A DNA stretch of 64,000 nucleotides from Mycobacterium fragae (GCF_002102185.1 NZ_LQOW01000016.1:1-64000); one strand, 5' to 3'. Positions 25,662 to 35,320 are shown, counted from the first letter of the stretch. The notes: a model not told the origin generated them from the letters alone. Numbers and translations: made by a program.

Positions 25662-26717
25662 CTACACGGCTCGCCGGTTGAACGCACGCCGAGGTGGCAG
25701 GCGCACGCCCAGCCGCTTGGCCAATCGGTAGCCGGTGAACGCGAGGTCACGGATGCGCTCCGGTCGCAGACCCGACTGCAGGGCGGTATCCAGCATGCCC
25801 GCCATCCTGTGCCCGGGTACGCAGCGCAGCGCGGCCTCCAGCGACACCCCGGCCAGCGGCCCGTCGCCGCGGACATAGGCGCTGAACGCCAGCAGCACCA
25901 ATGCCTCTACCCGCCACGGCTCGGGCAGCCTGCGCGACAGCAGTGCCCACAACGACTCGGCCTCGTCGGCGTTTTGGCCGACCGCAAGGGCATACAGCGT
26001 GTCGCGCACCTGCACGTCGGCCAGCGCACAGCCCAGCTTGGCCAGCTCCGCATCGGAGAGCTGCTGCCCGTCGGCGACCCGGGCGGCGGCAGCCATGGCG
26101 TCTTCGACGTCGCGACGGGCGCACCCGTCGGGATCTGCCCGATGGGCGACCTCACGTGACGCGGCGTGTTCGCCGACCACAGCGGCCAACTCGGCACTAG
26201 CGGCGTCGTCGGCCGCGATGACGGCCTGCAGGTCGGCGCGCCGGGCGTAAAGGCGCCGACCGTCCAGCACGGCGGCCATCGCCAGCGGTGACGCCGACGG
26301 GTCATCGACGCGACCGCCCGACCCACAGCCGTCAACGCAGTGCCAGCGGCCCCCGGCAGCCACCCGGTCCACCACGTGCGCGGCCCACAGCACGATGTCG
26401 CGTCGCGACAACTCCTCAGCGAGCGCCGAACAGAGCTCCCGGTATTCGTCGTTGCACATCGGGCAGCCGGCGCCGTCGGCGTCGACGACCACGGCGACGG
26501 CAGCCTCGGGCTCGGCGGCCGCGGCGATCTCGGCGAGGCGCCCGATTCCGTCGGCCAGGGCCCGCGACAGGTCGACGCGCATGACCGAGCCCAGCTCACC
26601 GTCGTCTATCGAGACCAGCACCAGCGACTTCTCCGGCACGAAACCCAACACTGCCGGTAGCGCGCCGATCAGGGCGCCGGGGCGATTCAGTTCAAAGTCT
26701 TCTCGATGCGTTGTCAT
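25662..26717 (-). CDS. DUF4192 protein (Rv2712c-like)
   Basis: This 351-residue cytoplasmic protein of the DUF4192 family opens with L-N-R-P-G-A-L-I-G-A-L-P-A-V-L-G-F-V-P-E, a strongly conserved start. An Ala-rich helical body of about 200 residues follows, with a cysteine group (G-C-P-M-C-N-D-E-Y) in between. The function is not known; the family is restricted to actinobacteria. ATG 26717 is preferred to the longer open frame, whose extra residues have no family similarity. Confidence 0.82.
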   Translation of the reverse strand: MTTHREDFELNRPGALIGALPAVLGFVPEKSLVLVSIDDGELGSVMRVDLSRALADGIGRLAEIAAAAEPEAAVAVVVDADGAGCPMCNDEYRELCSALAEELSRRDIVLWAAHVVDRVAAGGRWHCVDGCGSGGRVDDPSASPLAMAAVLDGRRLYARRADLQAVIAADDAASAELAAVVGEHAASREVAHRADPDGCARRDVEDAMAAAARVADGQQLSDAELAKLGCALADVQVRDTLYALAVGQNADEAESLWALLSRRLPEPWRVEALVLLAFSAYVRGDGPLAGVSLEAALRCVPGHRMAGMLDTALQSGLRPERIRDLAFTGYRLAKRLGVRLPPRRAFNRRAV

Positions 26718-26821
26718 GAGGCGAACGCTGTCAACGCCCACCGTCAGACGGCAGACACCCTGGATGGCCGAGCGGCCGGGCTGTGGATGAAGCCGCAACT
26801 GTGCAGTAAGCGCCCGAATGG

Positions 26822-27616
26822 TCAGCACTCGTCGTCGAAGGCAGCCGGCGGCACGTCGCCCGGGCCGCCCGCCTCGGCGCGCGTCAAAAGCTCCGCGACG
26901 TGCTCGTCGAATGGCGCTGAGTAGGAAAGGTTTTCGGCGCAGCCGCCGCCGTGGAGACCTCCGATCACCCCGACGACGCTGGATCCGCTGATCCACGGCG
27001 CGCCGCTGGTGCCGTCGGCCAGCCCGGCACACGGCAGCTCGGGATAACCGTCGACGGTTCGAACGTTGGCCTGGCATCCGATCGGCGTACCGCCGACGCC
27101 GGCCAGGTAGGCGATGACGCTCACCGAGCTGCCCGCCGCCGGTGCAGCACCCAGCGACAGCGCCGAGCCGACCTGCGCCTCGATCGATCCGCCCTCGGCC
27201 CGGCTGACCCGCACGATCGCATAGTCGGCCTGCGGATCCTTGGCGCTCACCCAGCGCGGATCCAGATACACCTGGTCAACCGTCCACGTATGGGCGGGGT
27301 CGGCCTGGCCGGCAAAACCCGGAACGATGGCGGTCGCGATGCCAGGACCCAGACAATGCGCAGCGGTCAGCGCCAAGTCTCCCGCAGCCGAATGCAACAC
27401 CGAGCCCGTGCATCCGTGCAGGTCGCTGCCGCCGAAGAAAATCGCGCCCACCCGCGGGTCGGGATGCGCCGGCCCGGCGACGATCCGGTTCGCAAAACCG
27501 ACGACCGGCTTTTGGGGTCGCGTGGTAACCGGTGCGGAATCCGGCCGTTGCCCACAGGCCGTCATCGACATGCACAAACCGACCGCCAAGCTAACTGCCG
27601 CTGCCAGAATGCGCAT
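26822..27616 (-). CDS. Trypsin-like (S1) serine protease, predicted lipoprotein
   Basis: This 264-residue exported protease has a signal peptide of about 20 residues ending in the lipobox M-T-A-C (Cys21), so the mature protein should be lipid-anchored. The catalytic triad is complete: His87 in L-T-A-A-H-C, Asp131 in Q-A-D-Y-A-I-V, Ser204 in G-T-S-G-A-P-W. Cysteine pairs typical of S1 folds are present. The substrate is unknown; it may be a scavenging or envelope-processing enzyme. It lies between the DUF4192 and PAC2 genes, exactly where H37Rv carries sthA (soluble transhydrogenase), which is absent here. Confidence 0.88.
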   Translation of the reverse strand: MRILAAAVSLAVGLCMSMTACGQRPDSAPVTTRPQKPVVGFANRIVAGPAHPDPRVGAIFFGGSDLHGCTGSVLHSAAGDLALTAAHCLGPGIATAIVPGFAGQADPAHTWTVDQVYLDPRWVSAKDPQADYAIVRVSRAEGGSIEAQVGSALSLGAAPAAGSSVSVIAYLAGVGGTPIGCQANVRTVDGYPELPCAGLADGTSGAPWISGSSVVGVIGGLHGGGCAENLSYSAPFDEHVAELLTRAEAGGPGDVPPAAFDDEC

Positions 27617-27803
27617 CGCTGTCGATGATGCCCGATCGTGTGGACCTCGAAACGGGTACCCGTCCGGAATGCGGCCTACAGCGGCCGCGTTTTCGAACAT
27701 ATCGGCACGCGGACCCCTCAGCGGGTCCGGTATCAGCAGCCCGCCGATTTGAGAGACACTATTGGGCACGGTGCGACACGCGCCGTGGCGAGGAGGCAAC
27801 ACC

Positions 27804-28784
27804 ATGGGTGAGAACCAGCCCCCGGACCGGGAGCGGCACTACCAGCGCGAGCAGGACGGGATGTACGAACTGGAGTTCCCGGCGCCGCAGCTGTCGTCGG
27901 CGGATGGCCGTGGCCCGGTGTTGGTGCACGCTTTGGAAGGTTTTTCCGACGCCGGCCACGCGATCCGGCTGGCCGCCAGGCACCTCAAGGACACGCTGGA
28001 CACCGAGCTGGTGGCGTCGTTCGCCATCGACGACCTGCTGGACTACCGGTCACGCCGGCCGTTGATGACGTTCAAGACCGATCACTTCACCAACTACGAC
28101 GATCCCGAACTGAGCCTCTATGCCCTGCATGACAGTGTCGGTACGCCGTTTCTGCTGCTGGCCGGCATGGAGCCGGACCTGAGGTGGGAGCGATTCGTCG
28201 GCGCAGTGCGGCTGTTGGCCGAGCGTCTGGGCGTGCGGCAGACCATCGGCCTGGGCACCATCCCGATGGCGGTTCCGCACACCCGCCCGGTGACGATGAC
28301 GGCGCACTCCAACAACCGAGAGCTGATCAGCGACTTCACGCCGTGGATCGCCGAGGTGCAGGTGCCGGGTAGCGCGTCGAACCTGCTGGAATACCGGATG
28401 GCCCAGCACGGCCACGAGGTCGTCGGGTTCACCGTGCACGTCCCGCACTACCTGGCGCAGACCGACTATCCGGCCGCCGCGCAGGCACTTTTGGAGCAGG
28501 TCGCCAAGACCGGATCGCTGCAGTTCCCGCTGAAGGCGCTGGAAGAGGCCGCCTCGGACATTCAGGCCAAAATCGATGAGCAGGTCGAGGCCAGCACAGA
28601 GGTCGCTCAAGTGGTGGCGGCGCTGGAGCGCCAGTACGATGCCTTCATTGCCGCGCAGGAGAACCGGTCGCTGCTGTCGCGGGATGAAGATCTGCCTAGC
28701 GGTGACGAGCTCGGCGCGGAGTTCGAGCGATTCCTCGCGCAGCAGGCGGAGAAGAAGAAGTTCGACGACGACGACCGGACCTGA
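27804..28784 (+). CDS. PAC2 family protein (Rv2714-like)
   Basis: This 326-residue cytoplasmic protein of the PAC2 (proteasome assembly chaperone 2-like) superfamily has V-L-V-H-A-L-E-G-F-S-D-A-G-H-A-I near residue 32, then I-G-L-G-T-I-P-M-A-V-P-H-T-R-P, and a helical C-terminus ending in charged K-K-K-F-D-D-D-D. Bacterial members form trimers of unknown function. ATG 27804 follows GAGGAGGCAAC, and the upstream in-frame start has none. Confidence 0.85.
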   Translation: MGENQPPDRERHYQREQDGMYELEFPAPQLSSADGRGPVLVHALEGFSDAGHAIRLAARHLKDTLDTELVASFAIDDLLDYRSRRPLMTFKTDHFTNYDDPELSLYALHDSVGTPFLLLAGMEPDLRWERFVGAVRLLAERLGVRQTIGLGTIPMAVPHTRPVTMTAHSNNRELISDFTPWIAEVQVPGSASNLLEYRMAQHGHEVVGFTVHVPHYLAQTDYPAAAQALLEQVAKTGSLQFPLKALEEAASDIQAKIDEQVEASTEVAQVVAALERQYDAFIAAQENRSLLSRDEDLPSGDELGAEFERFLAQQAEKKKFDDDDRT

Positions 28785-28819
28785 GCGCCCTCACCGGGCC
28801 CGATAGCGAAGTTGGCGAC

Positions 28820-29851
28820 ATGACAGCAACGATCGGGCGACGGCCAGCCCTGCGCCCGGTGCGGGAAGTCACACCCACACTGCAGTTCCGAACCATCCAC
28901 GGCTATCGGCGGGCCTTCCGGATCGCCGGCTCGGGCCCGGTGATCCTGCTGATCCACGGCATCGGCGACAACTCGACAACCTGGGCGACCGTGCAAGCCA
29001 AGCTCGCGCAGCGGTTCACCGTCATCGCCGTCGACCTGCTGGGCCACGGTCAGTCGGACAAACCGCGCGCGGACTATTCGGTCGCCGCCTATGCCAACGG
29101 GATGCGGGATCTGCTGTCGGTCCTCGACATCGAGCGGGTCACCGTGGTCGGACACTCGCTCGGCGGTGGGGTCGCGATGCAGTTCGCGTACCAGTTCCCT
29201 CAGCTGGTCGAGCGGCTGGTCCTGGTCGGCTCCGGCGGCGTCACCAAGGACGTCAACATCGTGTTGCGCTTGGCTTCGTTGCCGATGGGGAGCGAGGCGC
29301 TGGCGTTGCTGCGGCTGCCGCTGATGCTGCCGGCCGTGCAGATCGCCGGACGCGCAGCCGGCATCGTGTTGGGGTCAACCCGGCTGGGCCGCGACCTGCC
29401 CGACGTGATGCGGGTGCTGGCCGACTTACCGGAGCCGATGGCCTCGGCGGCGTTCACCCGGACGCTGCGGGCGGTGGTCGACTGGCGCGGTCAGATGGTC
29501 ACCATGCTGGACCGATGTTATTTGACGCAGTCCGTTCCGGTGCAAATCATTTGGGGCACAGAGGATGTGGTGGTTCCCGTCAGCCACGCCCGGATGGCCC
29601 ACGCCGCGATGCCGGGTTCCCGATTGGAGATCTTCGAGAACTCCGGCCACTTCCCCTTCCACGACGACCCCGACCGGTTCATCGAAGTCGTCGAGCGATT
29701 CATCGACACCACCGAGCCCGCCGAACACGACCCGACGGCGCTGCGCGAGTTGCTTCGCACCGGAGGCGGTGAGCGCACGGTCTCCGGGCCGGTCGACACC
29801 CGCGCTGCCGTGTTGAGTGCGATGGGTTCCGACGAGCGCAGCGCCACCTGA
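28820..29851 (+). CDS. Alpha/beta-hydrolase (Rv2715-like)
   Basis: This 343-residue alpha/beta-hydrolase has an oxyanion region [12 protein letters not shown], the nucleophile elbow V-G-H-S-L-G-G-G (Ser near 114), an acid in I-I-W-G-T-E-D-V-V, and the catalytic His in [10 protein letters not shown] lid insertion of about 80 residues follows the elbow. Similarity to hydrolases of aromatic ring-cleavage products and lipases does not fix the substrate. It starts 35 bases after the PAC2 gene and is probably co-transcribed with it. Confidence 0.85.
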   Translation: MTATIGRRPALRPVREVTPTLQFRTIHGYRRAFRIAGSGPVILLIHGIGDNSTTWATVQAKLAQRFTVIAVDLLGHGQSDKPRADYSVAAYANGMRDLLSVLDIERVTVVGHSLGGGVAMQFAYQFPQLVERLVLVGSGGVTKDVNIVLRLASLPMGSEALALLRLPLMLPAVQIAGRAAGIVLGSTRLGRDLPDVMRVLADLPEPMASAAFTRTLRAVVDWRGQMVTMLDRCYLTQSVPVQIIWGTEDVVVPVSHARMAHAAMPGSRLEIFENSGHFPFHDDPDRFIEVVERFIDTTEPAEHDPTALRELLRTGGGERTVSGPVDTRAAVLSAMGSDERSAT

Positions 29852-29885
29852 TCGTCGCGCCTGGCCGACCCCGTACAGTCGGCTC

Positions 29886-30572
29886 ATGAGCATCGATGTG
29901 ACGGTGTTGCGCGTTTTCACCGACTCAGAGGGCAACTTCGGAAATCCACTCGGCGTGGTCGATGCCAGTACCGTTCAAACCCAGGATCGTCAGCGTCTGT
30001 CAAGCCAATTGGGTTACAGCGAAACCGTTTTCGTCAATCTGCCCGCACCCGGGTCGACCACGGCGTACGCGCGCATCTACACGCCGATGACCGAACTCGC
30101 CTTCGCCGGTCACCCGGCGGTGGGCGTGTCGTGGTGGCTGCGGCAACGGGGCACGCCGATCCGCACCCTGCAGCTGCCGGCCGGCATCGTGCAGGTGAGC
30201 TACGACGACGACGTCACCGCCATCAGCGCACGCTCGGAGTGGGCGCCCGAGCTCGCGATCCACGACCTCGAGTCGGTCGACGAACTCGCCGCCGCCAGTC
30301 CCGCCGACTTTCCCGACGACATCCAGCACTACCTGTGGACCTGGACCGACCAGTCGACGGGGTCGCTGCGCTCGCGTATGTTCGCGCCCGGCCTGGGTGT
30401 GCCCGAAGACGAAGCCACCGGATCCGCCGCCGTGCGAATCACCGACTACCTCAGCCGCGACCTGACCATCACTCAGGGCAAGGGCTCGGTGATCCAAACC
30501 ACCTGGAACCCGGAGGGCTGGGTTCGCGTAGCCGGTCGCGTCGTCAACGACGGTGTGACGCACTTCGTCTGA
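29886..30572 (+). CDS. PhzF-type isomerase family protein (Rv2716-like)
   Basis: This 228-residue member of the PhzF/DapF-fold family has a duplicated beta-barrel. G-N-P-L-G-V-V and the catalytic Glu in G-Y-S-E-T-V-F-V (about 45) are present, as is the second-lobe motif D-E-A-T-G-S-A-A. PhzF itself isomerises a phenazine precursor; the physiological substrate of this shorter actinobacterial form is unknown. ATG 29886 is 34 bases after the hydrolase stop. Confidence 0.85.
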   Translation: MSIDVTVLRVFTDSEGNFGNPLGVVDASTVQTQDRQRLSSQLGYSETVFVNLPAPGSTTAYARIYTPMTELAFAGHPAVGVSWWLRQRGTPIRTLQLPAGIVQVSYDDDVTAISARSEWAPELAIHDLESVDELAAASPADFPDDIQHYLWTWTDQSTGSLRSRMFAPGLGVPEDEATGSAAVRITDYLSRDLTITQGKGSVIQTTWNPEGWVRVAGRVVNDGVTHFV

Positions 30573-30598
30573 TCGTTTTCTCGCCCAACGTCGAGTTG

Positions 30599-31084
30599 TC
30601 AGCCTTTGCGATGCAACACCGCGGCAAGGTGATGCTGCAGCGGTTGTCCGACTGCACCCATTTGCAACGAGTACGACAGCTCGTCGCCGTCGAGCCGGAA
30701 ACGTCGGCCCAGCGCGGTCACCTCTTTGGCCGTCGGCGTCAGACCGATCTGGGACGCAGTCAATTCCAGTTCGATCACAGCGCCATCGGCCGTGTAGGTC
30801 CCCACCTCGATTTCGGTGATCCCGCTCGGGTGGGCGAGCACCAGTTCGACGTGGCCCGGTTGCGGCACCCGCAGATAGCCCGTCTCGGCGTGCAATGGCT
30901 TGCCGTCACTGGCCGCTTTCGTTTTTTGGCCGTAGACCAGAAACGGCTTGCCCACATGGGAAAAGACGACTTCCTCGAGGTAGTCGAAGGGCTCGATGGT
31001 CGGGTATTTCCCCGAACCACGACCCGACCACGTTCCCAGCAGAGGTGCGAGTGCTTCGACGTCGGGATGCAGGGCGGGCGGCAT
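30599..31084 (-). CDS. Nitrobindin-type haem protein (Rv2717c-like)
   Basis: This 161-residue ten-stranded beta-barrel protein of the DUF1794/THAP4-like nitrobindin family has the signature L-L-G-T-W-S-G-R-G-S-G-K-Y-P-T-I (about 14-29). The C-terminal Q-H-H-L-A-A-V-L-H supplies the proximal haem His. The M. tuberculosis homologue binds ferric haem and reacts with peroxynitrite and nitric oxide. The start at ATG 31084 gives a near full family length. Confidence 0.88.
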   Translation of the reverse strand: MPPALHPDVEALAPLLGTWSGRGSGKYPTIEPFDYLEEVVFSHVGKPFLVYGQKTKAASDGKPLHAETGYLRVPQPGHVELVLAHPSGITEIEVGTYTADGAVIELELTASQIGLTPTAKEVTALGRRFRLDGDELSYSLQMGAVGQPLQHHLAAVLHRKG

Positions 31085-31117
31085 GCGGTCAGCCTAAAGC
31101 GCTGTCGCTGCGGCCGG

Positions 31118-31582
31118 TCATCCGGGCGCGGAGACCTTGCGGTGGGCGCGCAGCGCCTCGATCTCACGCTCGAAATCGTCTGCGGAGGAAAAGGACCGGT
31201 ACACCGAGGCGAATCGAAGATAGGCAACCTCGTCGAGTTCGCGCAGCGGCCCGAGGATGGCCAGCCCGACCTCATGGCTGGGCACTTCCGGCGACCCCTT
31301 CGCGCGCACGGTGTCTTCGACCTGCTGGGCCAGTAGGTTCAGCGCGTCGTCGTCGACCTGGCGGCCCTGACATGCCCGCCGCACACCGCTGACGACCTTT
31401 TCCCGGCTGAACGGCTCGGTGACACCGCTGCGCTTGACCACCGCCAACACTGCGGTTTCGACCGTGGTGAACCGTCGCCCGCACTCAGGGCATGACCGTC
31501 GGCGCCGGATCGCCTGGCCTTCGTCGGTCTCCCTCGAGTCGACCACCCGGGAATCGGGATTGCGACAGAACGGACAGTGCAT
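31118..31582 (-). CDS. nrdR: Transcriptional repressor of ribonucleotide reductase genes, NrdR
   Basis: This 154-residue repressor has a zinc ribbon (H-C-P-F-C at 2-6, S-C-P-E-C-G near 30-35) and an ATP-cone domain (from about 49) that senses ATP/dATP. It silences nrd operons by binding paired NrdR boxes, none of which was recognised in this window. ATG 31582 is fixed by the zinc ribbon beginning at residue 2. It lies 125 bases behind chiZ on the same strand, and both may belong to one DNA-metabolism unit. Confidence 0.93.
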   Translation of the reverse strand: MHCPFCRNPDSRVVDSRETDEGQAIRRRRSCPECGRRFTTVETAVLAVVKRSGVTEPFSREKVVSGVRRACQGRQVDDDALNLLAQQVEDTVRAKGSPEVPSHEVGLAILGPLRELDEVAYLRFASVYRSFSSADDFEREIEALRAHRKVSAPG

Positions 31583-31706
31583 GGCCGCTCCTTCGCCGCG
31601 CTGCCAACGGGATACCTCAGACCATCCCGAGAGTACCTGCGCACTCCCCCGCAGGCCTAGCGTCGTCGGAAGCGGCTGGCGCGGTTCGCGGTACACGGCG
31701 AAACCG

Positions 31707-32186
31707 TCAGCCCACGGGCGCAATCAGCGTCTGGCCCGCGGTCACCGTCGCCGAGTCCAGCCCGTTGAGTTCCCGGATGCGTTCGGTGACCTGACCGGTC
31801 GGCGCGTCCGGCGCCACCCGAATGGCCAAGTGCTGCAGCGTCTCTCCCGGCTCGACGCGCACCACGGCCAGGCGGTCGGGGACGTGGCCCGTCGGCTGCT
31901 CGGAGCCGCCCCGAAGCGCCTCCCCGAACTGCGCGACCAGCCCGAGCCACACGGTGATCAATGCGGCGAGCAGGGCCAGCCCCACAGTGGTCGCCGGCGT
32001 TATCGGCCGGGGCCGATGTGGCGCCGTCGACATCAACACGCCCGTACCGCGATAGCGCGGCCGCGCACATGCCGGCCTCGACGGCCGGGGTCCCTGAGGT
32101 GCGATGCGGCCAGGACGGGCCGCCGGACGCAGCTGAACCGGGCGGCTACGGACCGGCGCCGCGGGGATGGTCTGGATGAGTGCCAT
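31707..32186 (-). CDS. chiZ: LysM-domain cell-wall hydrolase ChiZ (Rv2719c-like)
   Basis: This 159-residue single-pass membrane protein has a basic, proline-rich cytoplasmic N-terminus, a helix near 83-103 ([16 protein letters not shown]), and an external LysM domain ([12 protein letters not shown], then I-A-P-V-G at the end). The M. tuberculosis homologue is DNA-damage-induced and blocks division by affecting the septal wall. It is divergent from lexA and has LexA-box-like palindromes directly upstream. ATG 32186 fits their position. Confidence 0.88.
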   Translation of the reverse strand: MALIQTIPAAPVRSRPVQLRPAARPGRIAPQGPRPSRPACARPRYRGTGVLMSTAPHRPRPITPATTVGLALLAALITVWLGLVAQFGEALRGGSEQPTGHVPDRLAVVRVEPGETLQHLAIRVAPDAPTGQVTERIRELNGLDSATVTAGQTLIAPVG

Positions 32187-32233
32187 GTGCGTTCTCCCGT
32201 CGAGTCGTGGTCGATCACCTGTTCGAACTATAA

Positions 32234-32249
32234 TCGACAATGCGTTCGA
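32234..32249 (-). promoter_or_regulatory. Candidate LexA box, distal half of a chiZ pair
   Basis: The bases read TCGACA-ATGC-GTTCGA, 10 of 12 matches to the mycobacterial SOS box TCGAAC-N4-GTTCGA, about 50 bases before the chiZ start. It is only 3 bases from a second candidate, which suggests either a tandem operator or one functional site with an overlapping pseudo-site. Confidence 0.5.
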
Positions 32250-32252
32250 ATT

Positions 32253-32268
32253 CCGAACATGTGATCGA
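32253..32268 (-). promoter_or_regulatory. Candidate LexA box, second half of a chiZ pair
   Basis: The bases read CCGAAC-ATGT-GATCGA, again 10 of 12 matches to the SOS box. Together with the neighbouring site it covers the likely chiZ promoter. DNA-damage control of the homologue Rv2719c is known. Confidence 0.5.
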
Positions 32269-32358
32269 TTTGTTGCACGCGCTCCAGAGGGTACGGCACG
32301 GCACCGACAAACCCCGCTGGGTCAGCGGCTGCTCACCGCGGAGCCGACACGACACACC

Positions 32359-32374
32359 TCGAACACATGTTTGA
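32359..32374 (+). promoter_or_regulatory. LexA (SOS) box of lexA
   Basis: TCGAAC-ACAT-GTTTGA matches the mycobacterial consensus at 11 of 12 positions. It lies 33 bases before the lexA ATG, in the place expected for autoregulation. Confidence 0.85.
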
Positions 32375-32406
32375 TATCACGGCGCAATGCGACTACATTC
32401 GGCCGT

Positions 32407-33105
32407 ATGAGCGATAGCAGCGATAACCCGGACACCGGGGCCGGCCGGACGCGATCTGCGGATTCCGGGCTGACCGAACGGCAGCGCACCATTTTGAACG
32501 TCATCCGCGCCTCGGTCACAAGTCGCGGCTATCCGCCGAGCATCCGGGAAATCGGGGATGCGGTCGGTTTGACGTCGACGTCCTCAGTGGCGCACCAACT
32601 GCGCACCCTGGAACGCAAAGGCTATCTGCGCCGGGACCCGAATCGCCCTCGCGCGGTCGACGTCCGCGGCGCCGACGAGAGTGCCGGGCCCACCGTTCTC
32701 ACCGACGTCTCGGGCTCAGATGCGTTGCCGGAGCCCACTTTTGTGCCCGTGCTGGGGCGCATCGCGGCAGGCGGCCCGATCCTGGCCGAGGAAGCCGTCG
32801 AAGATGTTTTCCCGTTGCCCCGGGAGCTGGTCGGTGAGGGCGCCCTGTTTTTGCTCAGGGTGGTCGGTGACTCCATGGTCGACGCGGCGATCTGCGACGG
32901 GGACTGGGTGGTCGTACGTCAGCAGAACGTCGCCGACAACGGCGACATCGTGGCCGCGATGATCGATGGAGAAGCCACCGTAAAGACGTTCAAGCGCACC
33001 GGCGGTCAGGTTTGGCTGATGCCGCACAACCCCGCCTTCGATCCCATCCCGGGTAACGACGCTGCCGTGCTCGGCAAGGTTGTCACCGTGATCCGCAAGG
33101 TCTGA
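32407..33105 (+). CDS. lexA: SOS response repressor LexA
   Basis: This 232-residue repressor has a winged helix ([20 protein letters not shown]) and a self-cleaving S24 peptidase domain. The cleavage bond is the Ala-Gly in R-I-A-A-G-G-P, the nucleophile is Ser in V-G-D-S-M-V-D, and the general-base Lys lies in T-V-K-T-F-K-R. RecA filaments trigger cleavage. ATG 32407 is chosen because the SOS box sits just ahead; the longer open frame would begin upstream of the box. It converges with the LGFP gene with a 3-base gap. Confidence 0.95.
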   Translation: MSDSSDNPDTGAGRTRSADSGLTERQRTILNVIRASVTSRGYPPSIREIGDAVGLTSTSSVAHQLRTLERKGYLRRDPNRPRAVDVRGADESAGPTVLTDVSGSDALPEPTFVPVLGRIAAGGPILAEEAVEDVFPLPRELVGEGALFLLRVVGDSMVDAAICDGDWVVVRQQNVADNGDIVAAMIDGEATVKTFKRTGGQVWLMPHNPAFDPIPGNDAAVLGKVVTVIRKV

Positions 33106-33108
33106 CGG

Positions 33109-35082
33109 CTAGCCCGCCCTGGTGAATCCGTTGGCTCGCGCGATTTCTTCGCTGGCGAACCAGATTTCGGCAAGCGTGTCGTGGTACAGGGCGCTGTCGG
33201 GCATGTAGTAGAGACCGAAACTGGCGTTGGCCTTGACGGGGTATCCGTCCGGCACCTGGTACGGGTCATCGAGGGGAAGGTGGATCGCCAGCTGGCCGGG
33301 CTGCAGGGGCGCAGCGGCAGCGACGGGAACCTCCTCGTCAGCGGTCTCCACCGCCGCGTGCCGCCCCGTCCTCAGTTCAGGCTCCGTCGGGATCCGGGTG
33401 GGCGCGGTGTCCACCGCGTCGGGATCTTCCTCGACCTCTTGGTCCAAGTCGGAAGGCTCTGAGACGTCGGCGATTTCGTCGGCTCGCGGCTCGTCGGCCA
33501 GGTCGGCGCGAGTCGGTGACATCCATTCGCTCTCGGGCTCTCTGGGCGGGCCCAACTGAACACGTCGGGACGGCCCGCGGTAGTCCCTCGAGAGCCTGGA
33601 CGTGGCGAGGTCGTCGTCGCTATCCGGTGACCACTGTGGGACGGACTCGGTGACGGCCTCGTAGCCGGCCTCGTCGTGATAGTCGGGCTCGAGGGCGTCG
33701 GCGGTGGCCGCAGCACGACGAGCGCGGGCGCGACGTCGACCTCGCCGCCACATCGGCAGCAAAATGAGGGCCAGCGCGATCAGCAGCAGCACCGCGATAC
33801 CGACCGCCAACCACCACCAGGGCCAGCTCTGCGGAGTGCCCGTGCCCGCGGTCGACGTCGCATTTGCCGGCGTCTTCTGCCCCGGCACCTGCAGCCCGGA
33901 CAACGACGACGCCAAATTCGCCGGTTCGGTGCTGAACGTGTTGTTCGCCTTGTTCCAGGTGATCTGGCCGCCGGCGAACTTCTGCGCGACGACGTCGCGG
34001 TCGGTTGTCTGATCGTCGACCGGCGCGCCTAGTTTGGCCTTCGGTCCGCCGAGTTTGTCCCACGCGGCCCTGATGGCGCCGCGGACGACAAACGCGCCGT
34101 GGTTGGACGTCCAGAAGATCACCGGGTTGTCGGCGGCGGAGAAGGTGGCGATCCGGCTGGCCGGCTCGATGCCGCCGTCCACCTCATTTGCGGTCGGAAA
34201 TCCGAGATCGCTGCCGACCGGTCCGCCGAGCGACTCGTATTTGGCCAGGACGTCGCTTTCCAGGGCGTTGGCGCCGGTGGCGGGGCTGAAGAAGACCTTG
34301 CCGCCGGCGAAGTTCTGGCCCAGTCCGTCGCCGACTTGATACTGCCCGCCTTGCTTGGCGCCCAGCGGGCCGGACGTCCCGCCGGCCGCGCGCCATGCCA
34401 GGTTGATGGCCGCGGTCGGGTCGGTGGGAACCTGCACCGCGGTCAGCTGCTGCGCCAGCTCGGGTGGAACTGTGGTGAACGCCTTGGTAACCCGGTTCCA
34501 TGACACCCGGCCGCGGCTGAACGCCTGGGTGTCGACTTCGCCCTCGTAGGTCTCGTCGCTGACCGGGACGCCCAATGCCCCTCCGGAGCTGCCCAGTTTG
34601 TCCCATGCGGCGTTGATCGCGCCGCGCACCACGAATGCCCCGTGCGCAGACGTCCAGAAGATCACCGGCTTATCGCTGGCCGAGAACGTACTGGCCCGGC
34701 TGTCGGGCCCGGCCAACCCGGGCGCCATGTCGATGGTCGGAAAGCCCAGGTCGCTACCGGCCGGCCCGCCCAAGGCCTCGTATTTGTCCAACACCGGGCC
34801 CGACATCGATTTGGCGCCGGTGGCCGGGGTGAAGAACATCTTGCCGCGGGCGAAGTCTTGGGCAAACCCGGCGCCGACCGGGTACACATCGCCGTGCTTC
34901 GCGCCGAGATCCGAGTCGTCGCCGCCGGCGTGCTTCCATGCCGCGGTGATCGCGTCGTCGGCCTCGCTCGCCGGAGACGCCGACGCAGCGGGCGCCAACA
35001 AGACCATTCCCGCCGCCAGGGTCACCAGACTGAGCGCTGCACGTCCCACAGCGGTGCGCATTCGACCTCGCTGCCCTTTCAC
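33109..35082 (-). CDS. LGFP-repeat surface protein with C-terminal membrane anchor (Rv2721c-like)
   Basis: This is an exported protein of about 657 residues. A signal peptide (hydrophobic stretch S-L-V-T-L-A-A-G-M-V-L-L) is followed by two long copies of an LGFP-type unit of about 190 residues each, marked by G-A-K, F-F-T/S-P-A-T-G-A, and G-S-D-L-G-F-P-T. A membrane helix lies near 430-450 (W-W-W-L-A-V-G-I-A-V-L-L-L), followed by a basic stop signal and an acidic cytoplasmic tail of about 200 residues. LGFP repeats occur in mycolate-layer proteins such as corynebacterial PS1. GTG 35082 is chosen for its ribosome site (GGGAGG); ATG 35061 is possible. Confidence 0.85.
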   Translation of the reverse strand: MKGQRGRMRTAVGRAALSLVTLAAGMVLLAPAASASPASEADDAITAAWKHAGGDDSDLGAKHGDVYPVGAGFAQDFARGKMFFTPATGAKSMSGPVLDKYEALGGPAGSDLGFPTIDMAPGLAGPDSRASTFSASDKPVIFWTSAHGAFVVRGAINAAWDKLGSSGGALGVPVSDETYEGEVDTQAFSRGRVSWNRVTKAFTTVPPELAQQLTAVQVPTDPTAAINLAWRAAGGTSGPLGAKQGGQYQVGDGLGQNFAGGKVFFSPATGANALESDVLAKYESLGGPVGSDLGFPTANEVDGGIEPASRIATFSAADNPVIFWTSNHGAFVVRGAIRAAWDKLGGPKAKLGAPVDDQTTDRDVVAQKFAGGQITWNKANNTFSTEPANLASSLSGLQVPGQKTPANATSTAGTGTPQSWPWWWLAVGIAVLLLIALALILLPMWRRGRRRARARRAAATADALEPDYHDEAGYEAVTESVPQWSPDSDDDLATSRLSRDYRGPSRRVQLGPPREPESEWMSPTRADLADEPRADEIADVSEPSDLDQEVEEDPDAVDTAPTRIPTEPELRTGRHAAVETADEEVPVAAAAPLQPGQLAIHLPLDDPYQVPDGYPVKANASFGLYYMPDSALYHDTLAEIWFASEEIARANGFTRAG

Positions 35083-35320
35083 CACACCTCCCGGCGGCTG
35101 CCGCATACCCCGTCTGTGGCCGTGTCTATTCGTTCGGACGGGCACAACTCTGCTCCAGCCAACGACTATTGCAAAGGCATACCGCAGACATTACGGAAAC
35201 GGATATCGAGCCGATGTCGAAATGATGCCCGCCACCGTTATGTCGTGCTCCATCCGTCCCGTCGTGCGTTACCGTGCCGAATAGAGCCACGCGAGCGACG
35301 CGGTGAGGAACTGAGCTGAC

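Noticed and set aside
25662..27077. 471-codon frame for the DUF4192 gene
   Set aside because: The extra N-terminal residues are Arg-rich and overlap the protease gene. ATG 26717 opens directly into the conserved family start.
35146..35320. Possible yybP-ykoY manganese riboswitch ahead of the TerC gene
   Set aside because: TerC genes often carry one, but the conserved core bases and paired stems could not be found in the 175-base leader.
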